Source: Aquitalea sp. LB_tupeE
GTDB lineage: Bacteria > Pseudomonadota > Gammaproteobacteria > Burkholderiales > Chromobacteriaceae
Reading direction: 5' to 3'
NCBI RefSeq assembly: GCF_013391415.1
Contig: NZ_JACAXB010000011.1
Location: 1-64,000, forward strand
DNA length: 64,000 nucleotides
Below, in pieces: positions 56,001-64,000 of the stretch (its first letter is position 1; the number at the start of each line of letters is the position of its first letter). A program made the translations under genes and the position numbers. The notes beneath the pieces were generated by a model. It saw only the letters and a program-made list of their open reading frames with translations, searched no databases and was not told the origin of the DNA.

Positions 56001-58031
56001 TTAGCGCAGGATGATCTGCGAGAACCACAGCGTCATCAAAGCCAGCACGCCAATGATCATGGTCGTGGCATAACTGTAGATGAAGCCAGTCTGCAGCTTG
56101 CGTACCACTCTGGAGAAGGTTCCCACCAGTTTGGCTGCACCATTCACCACCAGGCCGTCGATCAGCAGCATGTCGCCCACCTTCCAGAAGAAGGTACCCA
56201 GAGCACGGGAGCCCTTGGCAAACACTGCAAAATACAGTTCGTCCAGGTAGTACTTGTTTTCCAGAATCTGGTTCACGAAGCTGAACTTCTGCTTGATGGC
56301 AGCGGGAATCTGCGGCGCCTTCATGTAGAAGAACCAGGCAGTCACCACACCGGCCAGGGCCAGCAGGAATGGCAGCGAAGTGAATGCGTGAACCCCCATG
56401 GCAACAGAGCCGTGGAATTCGTGTGCCAGTTCTTCCAGCGCCGGATGTGCTTCACTGTTGATGGTGATCACACCCTTGAAGAAGGAACCGTACAGCAGCG
56501 GTTCGATGGCGAAGAAGCCTACCAGCACCGACGGAATGGCCAGCAATACCAGCGGCAGGGTCACCACCCACGGGGACTCGTGCGGCTTGTCATTCGGACC
56601 CAAACCATGATGATGGTCGTGATCGTCATGACCATGATGGTGGTCGTCCTTTTTCTCCATCCAGCGTTCCTTGCCATGGAAGACCAGGAAGTACATGCGG
56701 AAGGAGTAGAAGGCGGTGACGAATACACCGGCAATCACCGCGAAGTAGGCAAAACCGGCTGCCGGCAGGTGCGACAGCTGTACCGCTTCGATGATGGAGT
56801 CCTTGGAGTAGAAACCGGAGAAGAACGGCGTACCGATCAGCGCCAGCGAACCCAGCAGCGAAGTCAGCCAAGTAATCGGCATGTACTTGCGCAGGCCACC
56901 CATATTGCGCATGTCCTGGTCATGGTGCATACCCATGATCACGGAGCCGGCACCAAGGAATAGCAAGGCCTTGAAGAAGGCGTGGGTCATCACGTGGAAC
57001 ATGGCCACCGGATAGGCGGAAACGCCCAGTGCCACGGTCATGTAACCCAGCTGCGACAGCGTGGAGTAAGCCACCACACGCTTGATGTCGTTCTGCACGA
57101 TGCCCAGGAAACCCATGAACAAGGCGGTGATGGAACCAGCCACCAGTACCACGTTCAGCGCGGTATCCGACATTTCGAACAGCGGGCTCATGCGCGATAC
57201 CATGAAGATACCGGCAGTCACCATGGTCGCCGCGTGGATCAGTGCGGAGATCGGGGTCGGGCCCTCCATCGAGTCCGGCAGCCACACGTGCAGCGGGAAC
57301 TGGGCAGACTTACCCATCGCGCCGATGAACAGCAGGATGCAGGTGACGGTCAGCAGCGACCACTCACAACCCGGGATGATCTGGATGGTCTTGTGCGCCA
57401 GAGCCGGAGCAGCAGCAAACACATCGCTGTAGTTCAGCGAACCACCGAAGTAGGCCAGTACCAGGCCGATACCCAGCAGGAAACCGAAGTCACCCACACG
57501 GTTAACCAGGAATGCCTTGAGGTTGGCATAGATGGCGGTCGGACGCTTGAACCAGAAGCCGATCAACAGGTAGGACACCAGACCCACTGCTTCCCAACCG
57601 AAGAACAGCTGGATGAAGTTGTTGCTCATCACCAGCATCAGCATCGAGAAGGTAAACAGCGAGATGTAGCTGAAGAAGCGCTGATAGCCCGGGTCTTCCT
57701 GCATGTAACCGATGGTGTAGATATGCACCATCAGCGACACGAAGGTCACCACGACCAGCATCATTGCTGTCAGCGAGTCCACCAGGAAGCCGACGGAGAA
57801 CTCATAGCCCCCCACCGTCAGCCAGGTGTAGACCGGCGCGTTGAAAACTTCAGCCTGCCCGGTAAGGAAGGCATAAAGTACCTTGAAGGACAGGGCTGCC
57901 GAGACTGCCACGCCGAGAATGGTCACGACGTGGGAAGCGCGGCGGCCGATTGCCCATCCAAACAAGCCTGCGATGATGGACCCCACCAGAGGTGAGAGCG
58001 CTATCAGCAGGTATAAGCTTTTCATATCCAT
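56001..58031 (-). CDS. nuoL: NADH-quinone oxidoreductase subunit L
   Basis: The 676-residue distal pump subunit has about sixteen membrane helices and a long amphipathic helix near the C-terminus. Its pump motifs include FFGWEAVGLVSYLLIGFW, KSAQFPLHVWLPDSMEGPTP and QNDIKRVVAYSTLSQLGYM. Residues 464-475 form a His/Asp-rich loop (HHHGHDDHDHHH) that is longer and more histidine-rich than usual. The start may be at 58031 or at a methionine six bases later; neither has a strong ribosome site. Confidence 0.96.
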   Translation of the reverse strand: MDMKSLYLLIALSPLVGSIIAGLFGWAIGRRASHVVTILGVAVSAALSFKVLYAFLTGQAEVFNAPVYTWLTVGGYEFSVGFLVDSLTAMMLVVVTFVSLMVHIYTIGYMQEDPGYQRFFSYISLFTFSMLMLVMSNNFIQLFFGWEAVGLVSYLLIGFWFKRPTAIYANLKAFLVNRVGDFGFLLGIGLVLAYFGGSLNYSDVFAAAPALAHKTIQIIPGCEWSLLTVTCILLFIGAMGKSAQFPLHVWLPDSMEGPTPISALIHAATMVTAGIFMVSRMSPLFEMSDTALNVVLVAGSITALFMGFLGIVQNDIKRVVAYSTLSQLGYMTVALGVSAYPVAMFHVMTHAFFKALLFLGAGSVIMGMHHDQDMRNMGGLRKYMPITWLTSLLGSLALIGTPFFSGFYSKDSIIEAVQLSHLPAAGFAYFAVIAGVFVTAFYSFRMYFLVFHGKERWMEKKDDHHHGHDDHDHHHGLGPNDKPHESPWVVTLPLVLLAIPSVLVGFFAIEPLLYGSFFKGVITINSEAHPALEELAHEFHGSVAMGVHAFTSLPFLLALAGVVTAWFFYMKAPQIPAAIKQKFSFVNQILENKYYLDELYFAVFAKGSRALGTFFWKVGDMLLIDGLVVNGAAKLVGTFSRVVRKLQTGFIYSYATTMIIGVLALMTLWFSQIILR

Positions 58032-58066
58032 GCTTGTGTGCTTTGTAGTTTGGTAACCGGTTTGCC

Positions 58067-58372
58067 TTAGCCCTTGAGGCTGCCCAGGTCTTCAACGTTG
58101 ATGGTCCGCATATTGCGGAACAGCACCACCAGAATGGCCAAGCCAATGGCGGATTCTGCCGCTGCTACCGTCAGGATGAAGAACACGAAAATCTGGCCTG
58201 CTGTATCGGACAGGTAATGCGAGAAGGCAATGAAATTGAAATTCACTGCCAGCAGCATCAGTTCGATGGCCATCAACAGTACGATCAGGTTCTTCCGGTT
58301 CAGGAAAATCCCCAGCACGCTGATGGCAAACAGGATTGCGGCCAGCACCAGGAAGTGAGTTAGTGTCAGCAC
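58067..58372 (-). CDS. nuoK: NADH-quinone oxidoreductase subunit K
   Basis: The 101-residue subunit has three membrane helices. The conserved glutamates lie in [16 protein letters not shown] (Glu37) and in [13 protein letters not shown] in the third helix; both take part in proton transfer. The start codon is GTG, supported by a GGGAGG site; the overlapping ATG two bases upstream is out of frame and reaches a stop at once. Confidence 0.96.
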   Translation of the reverse strand: MLTLTHFLVLAAILFAISVLGIFLNRKNLIVLLMAIELMLLAVNFNFIAFSHYLSDTAGQIFVFFILTVAAAESAIGLAILVVLFRNMRTINVEDLGSLKG

Positions 58373-58398
58373 ATTTCCTCCCTTATGTTGTTCGGCCG

Positions 58399-59043
58399 TC
58401 AGGCCTGTTGCTCACCGGACTCGGCAGTATCGGCCGCTTCCACGTTTTTCTCGGCTTGCATCTTCACGATGCGTACACGGTCCTGACTGCGAACCTTGAC
58501 CTGATCGCCGGCATCCACCACCTTGGTATCCTTGCGGCTACGCTGGGTCAGACCAATGGCAGCCACCATGGCCACCAGCAGCACAACCGCAGCCAGCTCG
58601 AACGGCAGCAGGTAGGTGGTATACAGCTGACGACCCAGTACCTTCACATTGCTGGCATCAGCTGCCAGTGCGGCACCGGCTTTGTAGTCAGCCAGGCCGG
58701 TGTGCGGGTTGGTCAGGATCAGTACCATTTCGAAAGCCATGATGAGGCCGACAGTCACTGCCACCGGGAAATTGCGCCAGAAACCCTCACGCAATTGCTC
58801 GATATTGATGTCCAGCATCATCACCACAAACAGGAACAGCACCATCACCGCGCCGACATAAACCAGTACTAGGGTAATGGCCAGGAACTCGGACTGCAGC
58901 AGCAACCAGTGTCCGGAGCTGGTGAAGAAGGCCAGAACCAGATACAACACGGCGTGTACCGGGTTCTTGGCAGTGACCACCCGAACCGCCGCAAACAGCA
59001 GAATGGCGGACAGGATGTAGAAAATAACCGTAGTCATGCTCAT
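58399..59043 (-). CDS. nuoJ: NADH-quinone oxidoreductase subunit J
   Basis: The 214-residue subunit has five membrane helices in the first two thirds, including [23 protein letters not shown] and [20 protein letters not shown] with the typical [12 protein letters not shown] motif. The charged C-terminal tail of about 50 residues ([15 protein letters not shown]...) is not part of the usual core. It sits between nuoI and nuoK. Confidence 0.95.
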   Translation of the reverse strand: MSMTTVIFYILSAILLFAAVRVVTAKNPVHAVLYLVLAFFTSSGHWLLLQSEFLAITLVLVYVGAVMVLFLFVVMMLDINIEQLREGFWRNFPVAVTVGLIMAFEMVLILTNPHTGLADYKAGAALAADASNVKVLGRQLYTTYLLPFELAAVVLLVAMVAAIGLTQRSRKDTKVVDAGDQVKVRSQDRVRIVKMQAEKNVEAADTAESGEQQA

Positions 59044-59052
59044 GAGGCCCCC

Positions 59053-59541
59053 TTAACGGTACTTGGCATCGGCTGCCTTGTTGGCAGCGATTTCGGCCTC
59101 GTACTTGTCACCCACCGCCAACAGCATCGGCTTGGTGTAGTAGAGGTCGCCACGTTTTTCACCGTGGTATTCGAAGATATGGGTCTCGACGATGGCGTCG
59201 ACCGGGCATGCTTCTTCGCAGAAACCGCAGAAAATGCACTTGGTCAGGTCGATGTCGTAGCGGGAAGTACGGCGAGTGCCGTCTTCGCGCTGTTCCGACT
59301 CGATCGAGATCGCCATTGCCGGGCACACCGCCTCGCACAACTTACAGGCAATGCAACGCTCTTCACCGTTGGCGTAGCGACGCTGCGCATGCAGGCCGCG
59401 GAAACGCGGGGAGATCGGCGTCTTCTCTTCCGGGAACTGGACGGTAATCTTGCGGGCAAAGAAATAACGCCCGGTCAGCATCAGGCCCTTGACCAGTTCC
59501 ACCAGCAGGAAGGTTTTGAAAAAGTTGCGAATCGTATCCAT
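59053..59541 (-). CDS. nuoI: NADH-quinone oxidoreductase subunit I
   Basis: The 162-residue peripheral subunit holds two 4Fe-4S clusters (N6a and N6b). The cysteine sets are Cys63, 66, 69 and 73 in [11 protein letters not shown] and Cys102, 105, 108 and 112 in [11 protein letters not shown]. The N-terminal helix docks to NuoH. The short form without the long C-terminal extension resembles the mitochondrial TYKY subunit. Confidence 0.97.
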   Translation of the reverse strand: MDTIRNFFKTFLLVELVKGLMLTGRYFFARKITVQFPEEKTPISPRFRGLHAQRRYANGEERCIACKLCEAVCPAMAISIESEQREDGTRRTSRYDIDLTKCIFCGFCEEACPVDAIVETHIFEYHGEKRGDLYYTKPMLLAVGDKYEAEIAANKAADAKYR

Positions 59542-59558
59542 GTTCTTTACCTATCCCC

Positions 59559-60605
59559 TCAGTTCCACAGCGACAGCGGGGTCATCATCCAGATACCCAG
59601 GACCAGGATCCACACCAGGGTAACCGGAATGAACACCTTCCAGCCCAGACGCATGATCTGGTCATAGCGATAACGCGGGAAAGTCGCGCGGAACCACAGG
59701 AAGCAGAACAGCACAAAGGCCATTTTCGCAGCCAGCCAGAAGAAGCCGCCGGCACCCAGCAGGCCCCAGCTTGCCGGGAAGGGCGACAGCCAGCCACCCA
59801 GGAACAGGATGGAAGTCAGGGCGGAAACCAGAATCATGTTGGCGTATTCGGCGAGGAAGAACACGGCGAATGCCATACCGGAATATTCCACGTGGAAACC
59901 GGCCACGATTTCAGATTCACCTTCGGCCACGTCAAACGGAGCACGGTTGGTTTCAGCCACACCGGAGATCAGGTAGACGATGAACAGCGGGAACAGCGGC
60001 AGCCAGTTCCAGGAGAACAGCGAACCACCCGCCATGCCGTGTGCCTGCTGCTTGACAATGTCAACCAGGTTCAGACTGCTGGACACCATCAGTACGCCAA
60101 CCAGTGCGAAGCCCATTGCCAGTTCGTAAGAAACGATCTGTGCGGCAGAGCGCATGGCACCCAGGAAGGAGTACTTGGAGTTACCCGCCCAGCCGGCCAC
60201 GATGATGCCGTAAACACCAATCGAGGACAGCGCCAGGATGTACAGCAAGGACGCGTTGATGTTGGCCAGAACCAGCGTATCGCTGAAGGGAACCACAGCC
60301 CAGGCAGCCAGTGCTGGCCCGATGGCCAGCACCGGAGCCAGCAGGAACAAGCCCTTGCTGGACTGCGTCGGCAGAATGATTTCCTTCATCAGCAGCTTCA
60401 GGCCGTCAGCCAGCGGCTGCAGCAGGCCCAGCGGACCGACCCGGTTAGGGCCGATACGGATCTGCATATAGCCAATGACCTTGCGCTCGGCGTAGGTCAG
60501 ATAAGCGACGGTAATCATCATCGGAGCCACGATGGCGATGATTTTCAGCAGGGTCCACACCGTGAGCCCCGCTTCATTACCGAGAATGCTTTGCAAGAAC
60601 TCCAT
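59559..60605 (-). CDS. nuoH: NADH-quinone oxidoreductase subunit H
   Basis: The 348-residue membrane subunit lines the quinone chamber. It has about eight helices, the motif [24 protein letters not shown] near residue 55, and the acidic quinone loop [24 protein letters not shown] near residue 220. It starts three bases after nuoG ends. Confidence 0.97.
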   Translation of the reverse strand: MEFLQSILGNEAGLTVWTLLKIIAIVAPMMITVAYLTYAERKVIGYMQIRIGPNRVGPLGLLQPLADGLKLLMKEIILPTQSSKGLFLLAPVLAIGPALAAWAVVPFSDTLVLANINASLLYILALSSIGVYGIIVAGWAGNSKYSFLGAMRSAAQIVSYELAMGFALVGVLMVSSSLNLVDIVKQQAHGMAGGSLFSWNWLPLFPLFIVYLISGVAETNRAPFDVAEGESEIVAGFHVEYSGMAFAVFFLAEYANMILVSALTSILFLGGWLSPFPASWGLLGAGGFFWLAAKMAFVLFCFLWFRATFPRYRYDQIMRLGWKVFIPVTLVWILVLGIWMMTPLSLWN

Positions 60606-60608
60606 GTT

Positions 60609-62963
60609 TTACCCCTGTGAAAGCGCGATGGAATCGAACATGCCACCCAGACCAGCAGTCAGCGGATGCGCGGTTGCCAGGCGCACCGTATCAGCCGGCA
60701 GACTGTCGTCGGCTTCAACCAGCACCTTCAGCTCGCCACTGCCCTGACGCAATACGGCCTGGGAACCGGCAGCCACATTCAGGCTGGCCAGCAGGCTGGA
60801 GTGAGCGGTGGCAACCGGCGCAGCTGCATCAGCAGTCTTCTGCAAGGACGGGGCGCGACGGCAGATGGCATCAGCCTGGTACAGCGGCACTTCGCCAATG
60901 CGCACCAGACCGGTGCTTACAGCGGCATTGATGGCCACATCGCCCAGTGCATTGCTGAGGGAGGATTCGATGGAACCCTCGGCCAGCAATTCGGCACGGA
61001 CTTCTTCAGCACTGTTCTGCTCGAAGCCGGTCAGACCCAGCATATTGCCCAGCACACGCAGTACCTTCCAGGCCGGACGGGTTTCGCCCAGCGGACGCAC
61101 TACACCGTTGAAGGACTGCAGCTTGCCTTCCATGTTGACGAAGGAACCGGCTGTCTCGGAGAACGGCGCGATCGGCAGCAGCACGTCAGCGTAATCCAGC
61201 AGACCTGCGCCCTTGTAGGCGGTCAGCGCAATCACGGTGGCAGCCTGTTTCATTGCGGCTACCGCAGCTTGCGGGTTGTAGCTGTCGGACTCGACTTCGG
61301 TGTTGAGCAGGAAGTAAGCCTTGCGCGGCGCGGCAATCATTGCGGCAGCGTTCAGGCCTGCAGTGGCCGCAGCACCAAAGACTGCGCGGTGCGGCAAGGC
61401 ACCAACCAGTTCAGCACCGGTGCTGTTGGCAGCTTCAGCCAGCAGGCCGAAACGTGCGCCGGTCAGCGCGGAGATTTCCTGTGCCAGCTTCAGCAGTTGC
61501 GCAAATGCCGGATGGTGTTGCGCTACATTACCCAGCACGATGGCGGCAGACTCTGCACCAGCCAGGCTGGCGGCAATGGCTTGCGCCTCGGCACCTACGG
61601 TAACGGCAGCCAGATCAACGGCCGTTTGAGCAGACTTGAGCTCAACCACTGCCTTCAGCACCTGGGCCAGCGCGTTGACCAGCGCCAGCGGCGATACGAT
61701 CAGCTTTGCATTGACTGCGGTCAGCAGCGCATCGTCAGTCACGTGGATGACGTTGAGCGCACTGCCCTTCTTCACCGCCTGACGCAGGCGGGAAGCCAGC
61801 AGCGGCTGCTCCTTGCGCTGGGTGCTGCCCACCACCAGGATGGACTTGGCCGTGGTCAGCTCGACAATGCTGGAACCCAGCCATTGCGCGCCTTGCTGGG
61901 CGGCATCGGCCGAGAAGTCACTACGACGCAGACGATAGTCGATGTTGTTGACACCAAAGCTGCGAGCCAGCTTTTGTGCCAGATACAGTTCTTCGGTGGT
62001 GGAATGCGGACTGGTGAGGAAGCCGATGGCATCCTTGCCGTGTTCGGCAGATACGCCGTTCAGACCCTTGACCACGTAGGCCAGTGCGGTTTCCCAGTCG
62101 GTTTCGTGCCACTTGCCGTCAAACTTGATCATCGGCTTTTGCAGACGCTCGGCCGAATTCAGGCCCTCATACGAGAAGCGGTCGCGGTCGGCGATCCAGC
62201 ATTCGTTGATGGCTTCGTTTTCCAGCGGCAGTACACGCATCACTTCGTTGGATTTCACCTGAACGATCAGGTTGGAACCCAGACCATCGTGCGGGCTGAC
62301 CGACTTGCGGCGGGACAGCTCCCAGGCACGGGTGGTGTAGCGGAAAGGCTTGGAGGTCAGCGCGCCAACCGGGCAGAGGTCGATGACGTTACCGGAGATT
62401 TCCGAATTAACGGTCTTGCCCAGGTAGGGCATGATTTCCGAGAATTCGCTACGGTTGGCCATGCCGATTTCCTGGAAGCCGCCAATTTCTTCGGTGAAGC
62501 GTACGCAGCGGGTGCAGTGGATGCAACGCGCCATTTCTTCAGCCGATACCAGTGGACCCATGTCCTTGGCCACCACGGTGCGCTTTTCTTCCTGATAGCG
62601 CGAGGTGGAGTTGCCATAGCCCACAGCCAGATCCTGCAACTGGCACTCACCGCCCTGGTCGCAAATCGGGCAATCCAGCGGGTGGTTGATCAGCAGGAAT
62701 TCCATCACGCCGGCCTGGGCCTTCTTGGCCAGGTCGGAATGGGTATGCACCTTCATGCCGTCGGTCACCGGCGTAGCGCAGGCGGGCAGCGGCTTGGGTG
62801 CCTTTTCCACTTCAACCAGACACATGCGGCAGTTGGCTGCGATGGACAGTTTCTTGTGGTAGCAGAAGTGAGGGATGTGCGTACCCACGGAATGGGCGGC
62901 ATCCATCACGGTACTGCCTTGCGGGACAGTCAGTTTTTTACCGTCGATTTCGATTTCAAGCAT
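60609..62963 (-). CDS. nuoG: NADH-quinone oxidoreductase subunit G
   Basis: The 784-residue subunit carries the N-terminal iron-sulfur clusters: 2Fe-2S ligands Cys34, 45, 48 and 62; the N5 set His94, Cys98, 101 and 107; and the N4 set Cys147, 150, 153 and 197. The extra N7 cysteines found in E. coli and Thermus are missing: residues 221-231 read SVSPHDGLGSN, as in mitochondrial-type enzymes. A degenerate molybdopterin oxidoreductase domain follows. It starts three bases after nuoF ends. Confidence 0.96.
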   Translation of the reverse strand: MLEIEIDGKKLTVPQGSTVMDAAHSVGTHIPHFCYHKKLSIAANCRMCLVEVEKAPKPLPACATPVTDGMKVHTHSDLAKKAQAGVMEFLLINHPLDCPICDQGGECQLQDLAVGYGNSTSRYQEEKRTVVAKDMGPLVSAEEMARCIHCTRCVRFTEEIGGFQEIGMANRSEFSEIMPYLGKTVNSEISGNVIDLCPVGALTSKPFRYTTRAWELSRRKSVSPHDGLGSNLIVQVKSNEVMRVLPLENEAINECWIADRDRFSYEGLNSAERLQKPMIKFDGKWHETDWETALAYVVKGLNGVSAEHGKDAIGFLTSPHSTTEELYLAQKLARSFGVNNIDYRLRRSDFSADAAQQGAQWLGSSIVELTTAKSILVVGSTQRKEQPLLASRLRQAVKKGSALNVIHVTDDALLTAVNAKLIVSPLALVNALAQVLKAVVELKSAQTAVDLAAVTVGAEAQAIAASLAGAESAAIVLGNVAQHHPAFAQLLKLAQEISALTGARFGLLAEAANSTGAELVGALPHRAVFGAAATAGLNAAAMIAAPRKAYFLLNTEVESDSYNPQAAVAAMKQAATVIALTAYKGAGLLDYADVLLPIAPFSETAGSFVNMEGKLQSFNGVVRPLGETRPAWKVLRVLGNMLGLTGFEQNSAEEVRAELLAEGSIESSLSNALGDVAINAAVSTGLVRIGEVPLYQADAICRRAPSLQKTADAAAPVATAHSSLLASLNVAAGSQAVLRQGSGELKVLVEADDSLPADTVRLATAHPLTAGLGGMFDSIALSQG

Positions 62964-62966
62964 CGC

Positions 62967-64000
62967 TCAACACCATTTGTGGTCCACCAAGGGCTTCTTG
63001 TGTTCGATCAGATACTCGAACTCATTGCGGAAGTGCTTGGTGAAACTGCGAACCGGGAACACGGCAGCATCTGCCAGTGCACAGATGGTACGGCCGGCCA
63101 TGTTATTGCCTACCGAATCCAGGAGCTCCAGATCACCCGGACGGCCTTCACCGTTGGCGATGCGATGGATCACCTTGTACAGCCAGCCGGTGCCTTCGCG
63201 GCACGGCGTACACTGGCCGCATGACTCTTCGTGATAGAAGTAGGCCAGACGCTCCAGCGCCTTCACCATGCACACATCTTCATTCATCACGATGACAGCG
63301 CCAGAACCCAGCATGGAGCCGGCCTTGGAGATGCTGTCGTAGTCCATCGTGCATTGCATCATGACGTCGCCAGGCAATACCGGAGCGGAAGAACCACCCG
63401 GAATCACTGCCTTCAGCTTTTTGCCATCACGCATGCCACCAGCCATTTCCAGCAGTACCGAGAACGGGGTGCCCAGCGGAATCTCGTAGTTGCCCGGACG
63501 ATTCACATGACCGGATACCGAGAACAGCTTGGTGCCGCCATTGTTCGGTTTGCCCGCTTCCAGGAACTTCTGTGCGCCATCACGAATGATGAAAGGCACG
63601 GAGGCGAAGGATTCGGTGTTGTTGATGGTGGTCGGCTTGCCGTACAGGCCGAAGCTGGCCGGGAACGGCGGCTTGAAGCGCGGCTGGCCTTTTTTGCCTT
63701 CCAGCGATTCGAGCAGCGCGGTTTCTTCACCGCAGATGTAGGCGCCATAACCATGGTGGGCGAACAAATCGAAGCTGAAATCGCTGCCGAGGATGTTCTT
63801 GCCCAGGAAACCAGCCTGACGAGCCTCATCCAGTGCGGCTTCGAACAGTTCGTACTCTTCGAAGATTTCACCGTGGATGTAGTTGTAGCCTGCCTTGGTA
63901 CCCATGGCGTAGCCGGCGATGATCATGCCTTCGATCAGCGCATGCGGATTGAAGCGCAGGATGTCACGGTCCTTGAAGGTACCCGGCTCGCCCTCGTCGG
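62967..64000 (-). CDS. nuoF: NADH-quinone oxidoreductase subunit F (5' end outside window)
   Basis: The visible 344 residues are the C-terminal part of the NADH- and FMN-binding subunit. The frame stays open to the window edge, where it reads [19 protein letters not shown], a segment well inside the family. It contains the NADH/FMN loop [23 protein letters not shown] and the N3 cluster ligands in [15 protein letters not shown], with a fourth cysteine in the GRTICALAD stretch. About 90 residues are missing. Genes nuoA-nuoE presumably lie beyond the edge. Confidence 0.96.
   Translation of the reverse strand, partial: DEGEPGTFKDRDILRFNPHALIEGMIIAGYAMGTKAGYNYIHGEIFEEYELFEAALDEARQAGFLGKNILGSDFSFDLFAHHGYGAYICGEETALLESLEGKKGQPRFKPPFPASFGLYGKPTTINNTESFASVPFIIRDGAQKFLEAGKPNNGGTKLFSVSGHVNRPGNYEIPLGTPFSVLLEMAGGMRDGKKLKAVIPGGSSAPVLPGDVMMQCTMDYDSISKAGSMLGSGAVIVMNEDVCMVKALERLAYFYHEESCGQCTPCREGTGWLYKVIHRIANGEGRPGDLELLDSVGNNMAGRTICALADAAVFPVRSFTKHFRNEFEYLIEHKKPLVDHKWC

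Overview
The window looks like a stretch of core chromosome from a betaproteobacterium of the order Neisseriales, most like the Chromobacteriaceae (Chromobacterium, Aquitalea, Vogesella and relatives). This placement is inferred from gene content and order: pilB-pilC-pilD-coaE-zapD-yacG, rlmE-ftsH-folP-glmM, nuoF to nuoN followed by a DUF2818 gene, ubiK next to comM, a Neisseriales-type porin, and free-living traits such as arginine fermentation and fatty-acid oxidation. No species name can be fixed from the sequence alone. The DNA is GC-rich and densely coding, and I see no phage, IS element, CRISPR array, toxin module or other accessory island.

Layout. 1-2.0 kb: arcD behind an FNR/ANR box, with the probable arcA start at the edge, plus a DUF3149 microprotein. 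2.2-10.3 kb: single metabolic and stress genes (ferredoxin-type flavoreductase, NAD-dependent epimerase-like protein, trmB, glutathione peroxidase, DUF1841, hydroxypyruvate reductase, DUF2189, FKBP, DedA, alr). A 106-bp nested palindrome lies between trmB and gpx. 10.4-15.9 kb: glmM, folP, ftsH and rlmE, with yhbY divergent from rlmE. 16-22.1 kb: carA-leuE-carB, greA and a DUF4149 gene; a leucine-efflux gene splits the two carbamoyl-phosphate synthase subunits. 22.4-27.2 kb: acyl-CoA dehydrogenase, etfA and etfB divergent from a MaoC hydratase and a GNAT gene, with a PsrA-type operator between the divergent units. 27.2-31.7 kb: queG divergent from tsaE-amiC, then yacG, zapD and coaE, which continue the pilBCD unit (31.7-35.5 kb). 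35.7-43.6 kb: porin, phrB, comEA, a CcsA/YpjD-like protein, ffh, a DcsG-like ATP-grasp protein and purB. 43.8-49.3 kb: initiator tRNA-Met with its own promoter and terminator, dsbA, a SPOR protein, comM, ubiK, and glnK-amtB behind a sigma-54 promoter. 49.4-52.4 kb: metK divergent from two tandem lipid A-type acyltransferases. 52.7-64 kb: complex I genes nuoN back to nuoF, with nuoF cut by the window end, and a DUF2818 gene at the distal end.

How the parts fit. The regulatory sites match the functions next to them: anaerobic control of arginine fermentation, fatty-acid control of electron-transfer flavoprotein, and nitrogen control of PII and ammonium uptake. Intrinsic terminators, many of them bidirectional, separate most convergent units.

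I found no clearly new multi-gene system. The points most worth a second look are the 106-bp nested palindrome, leuE inside the car operon, the orphan ATP-grasp ligase, the stand-alone ferredoxin-type reductase, the dyad over the yhbY promoter, the PsrA-like site, and an unassigned terminator-like hairpin downstream of the initiator tRNA.
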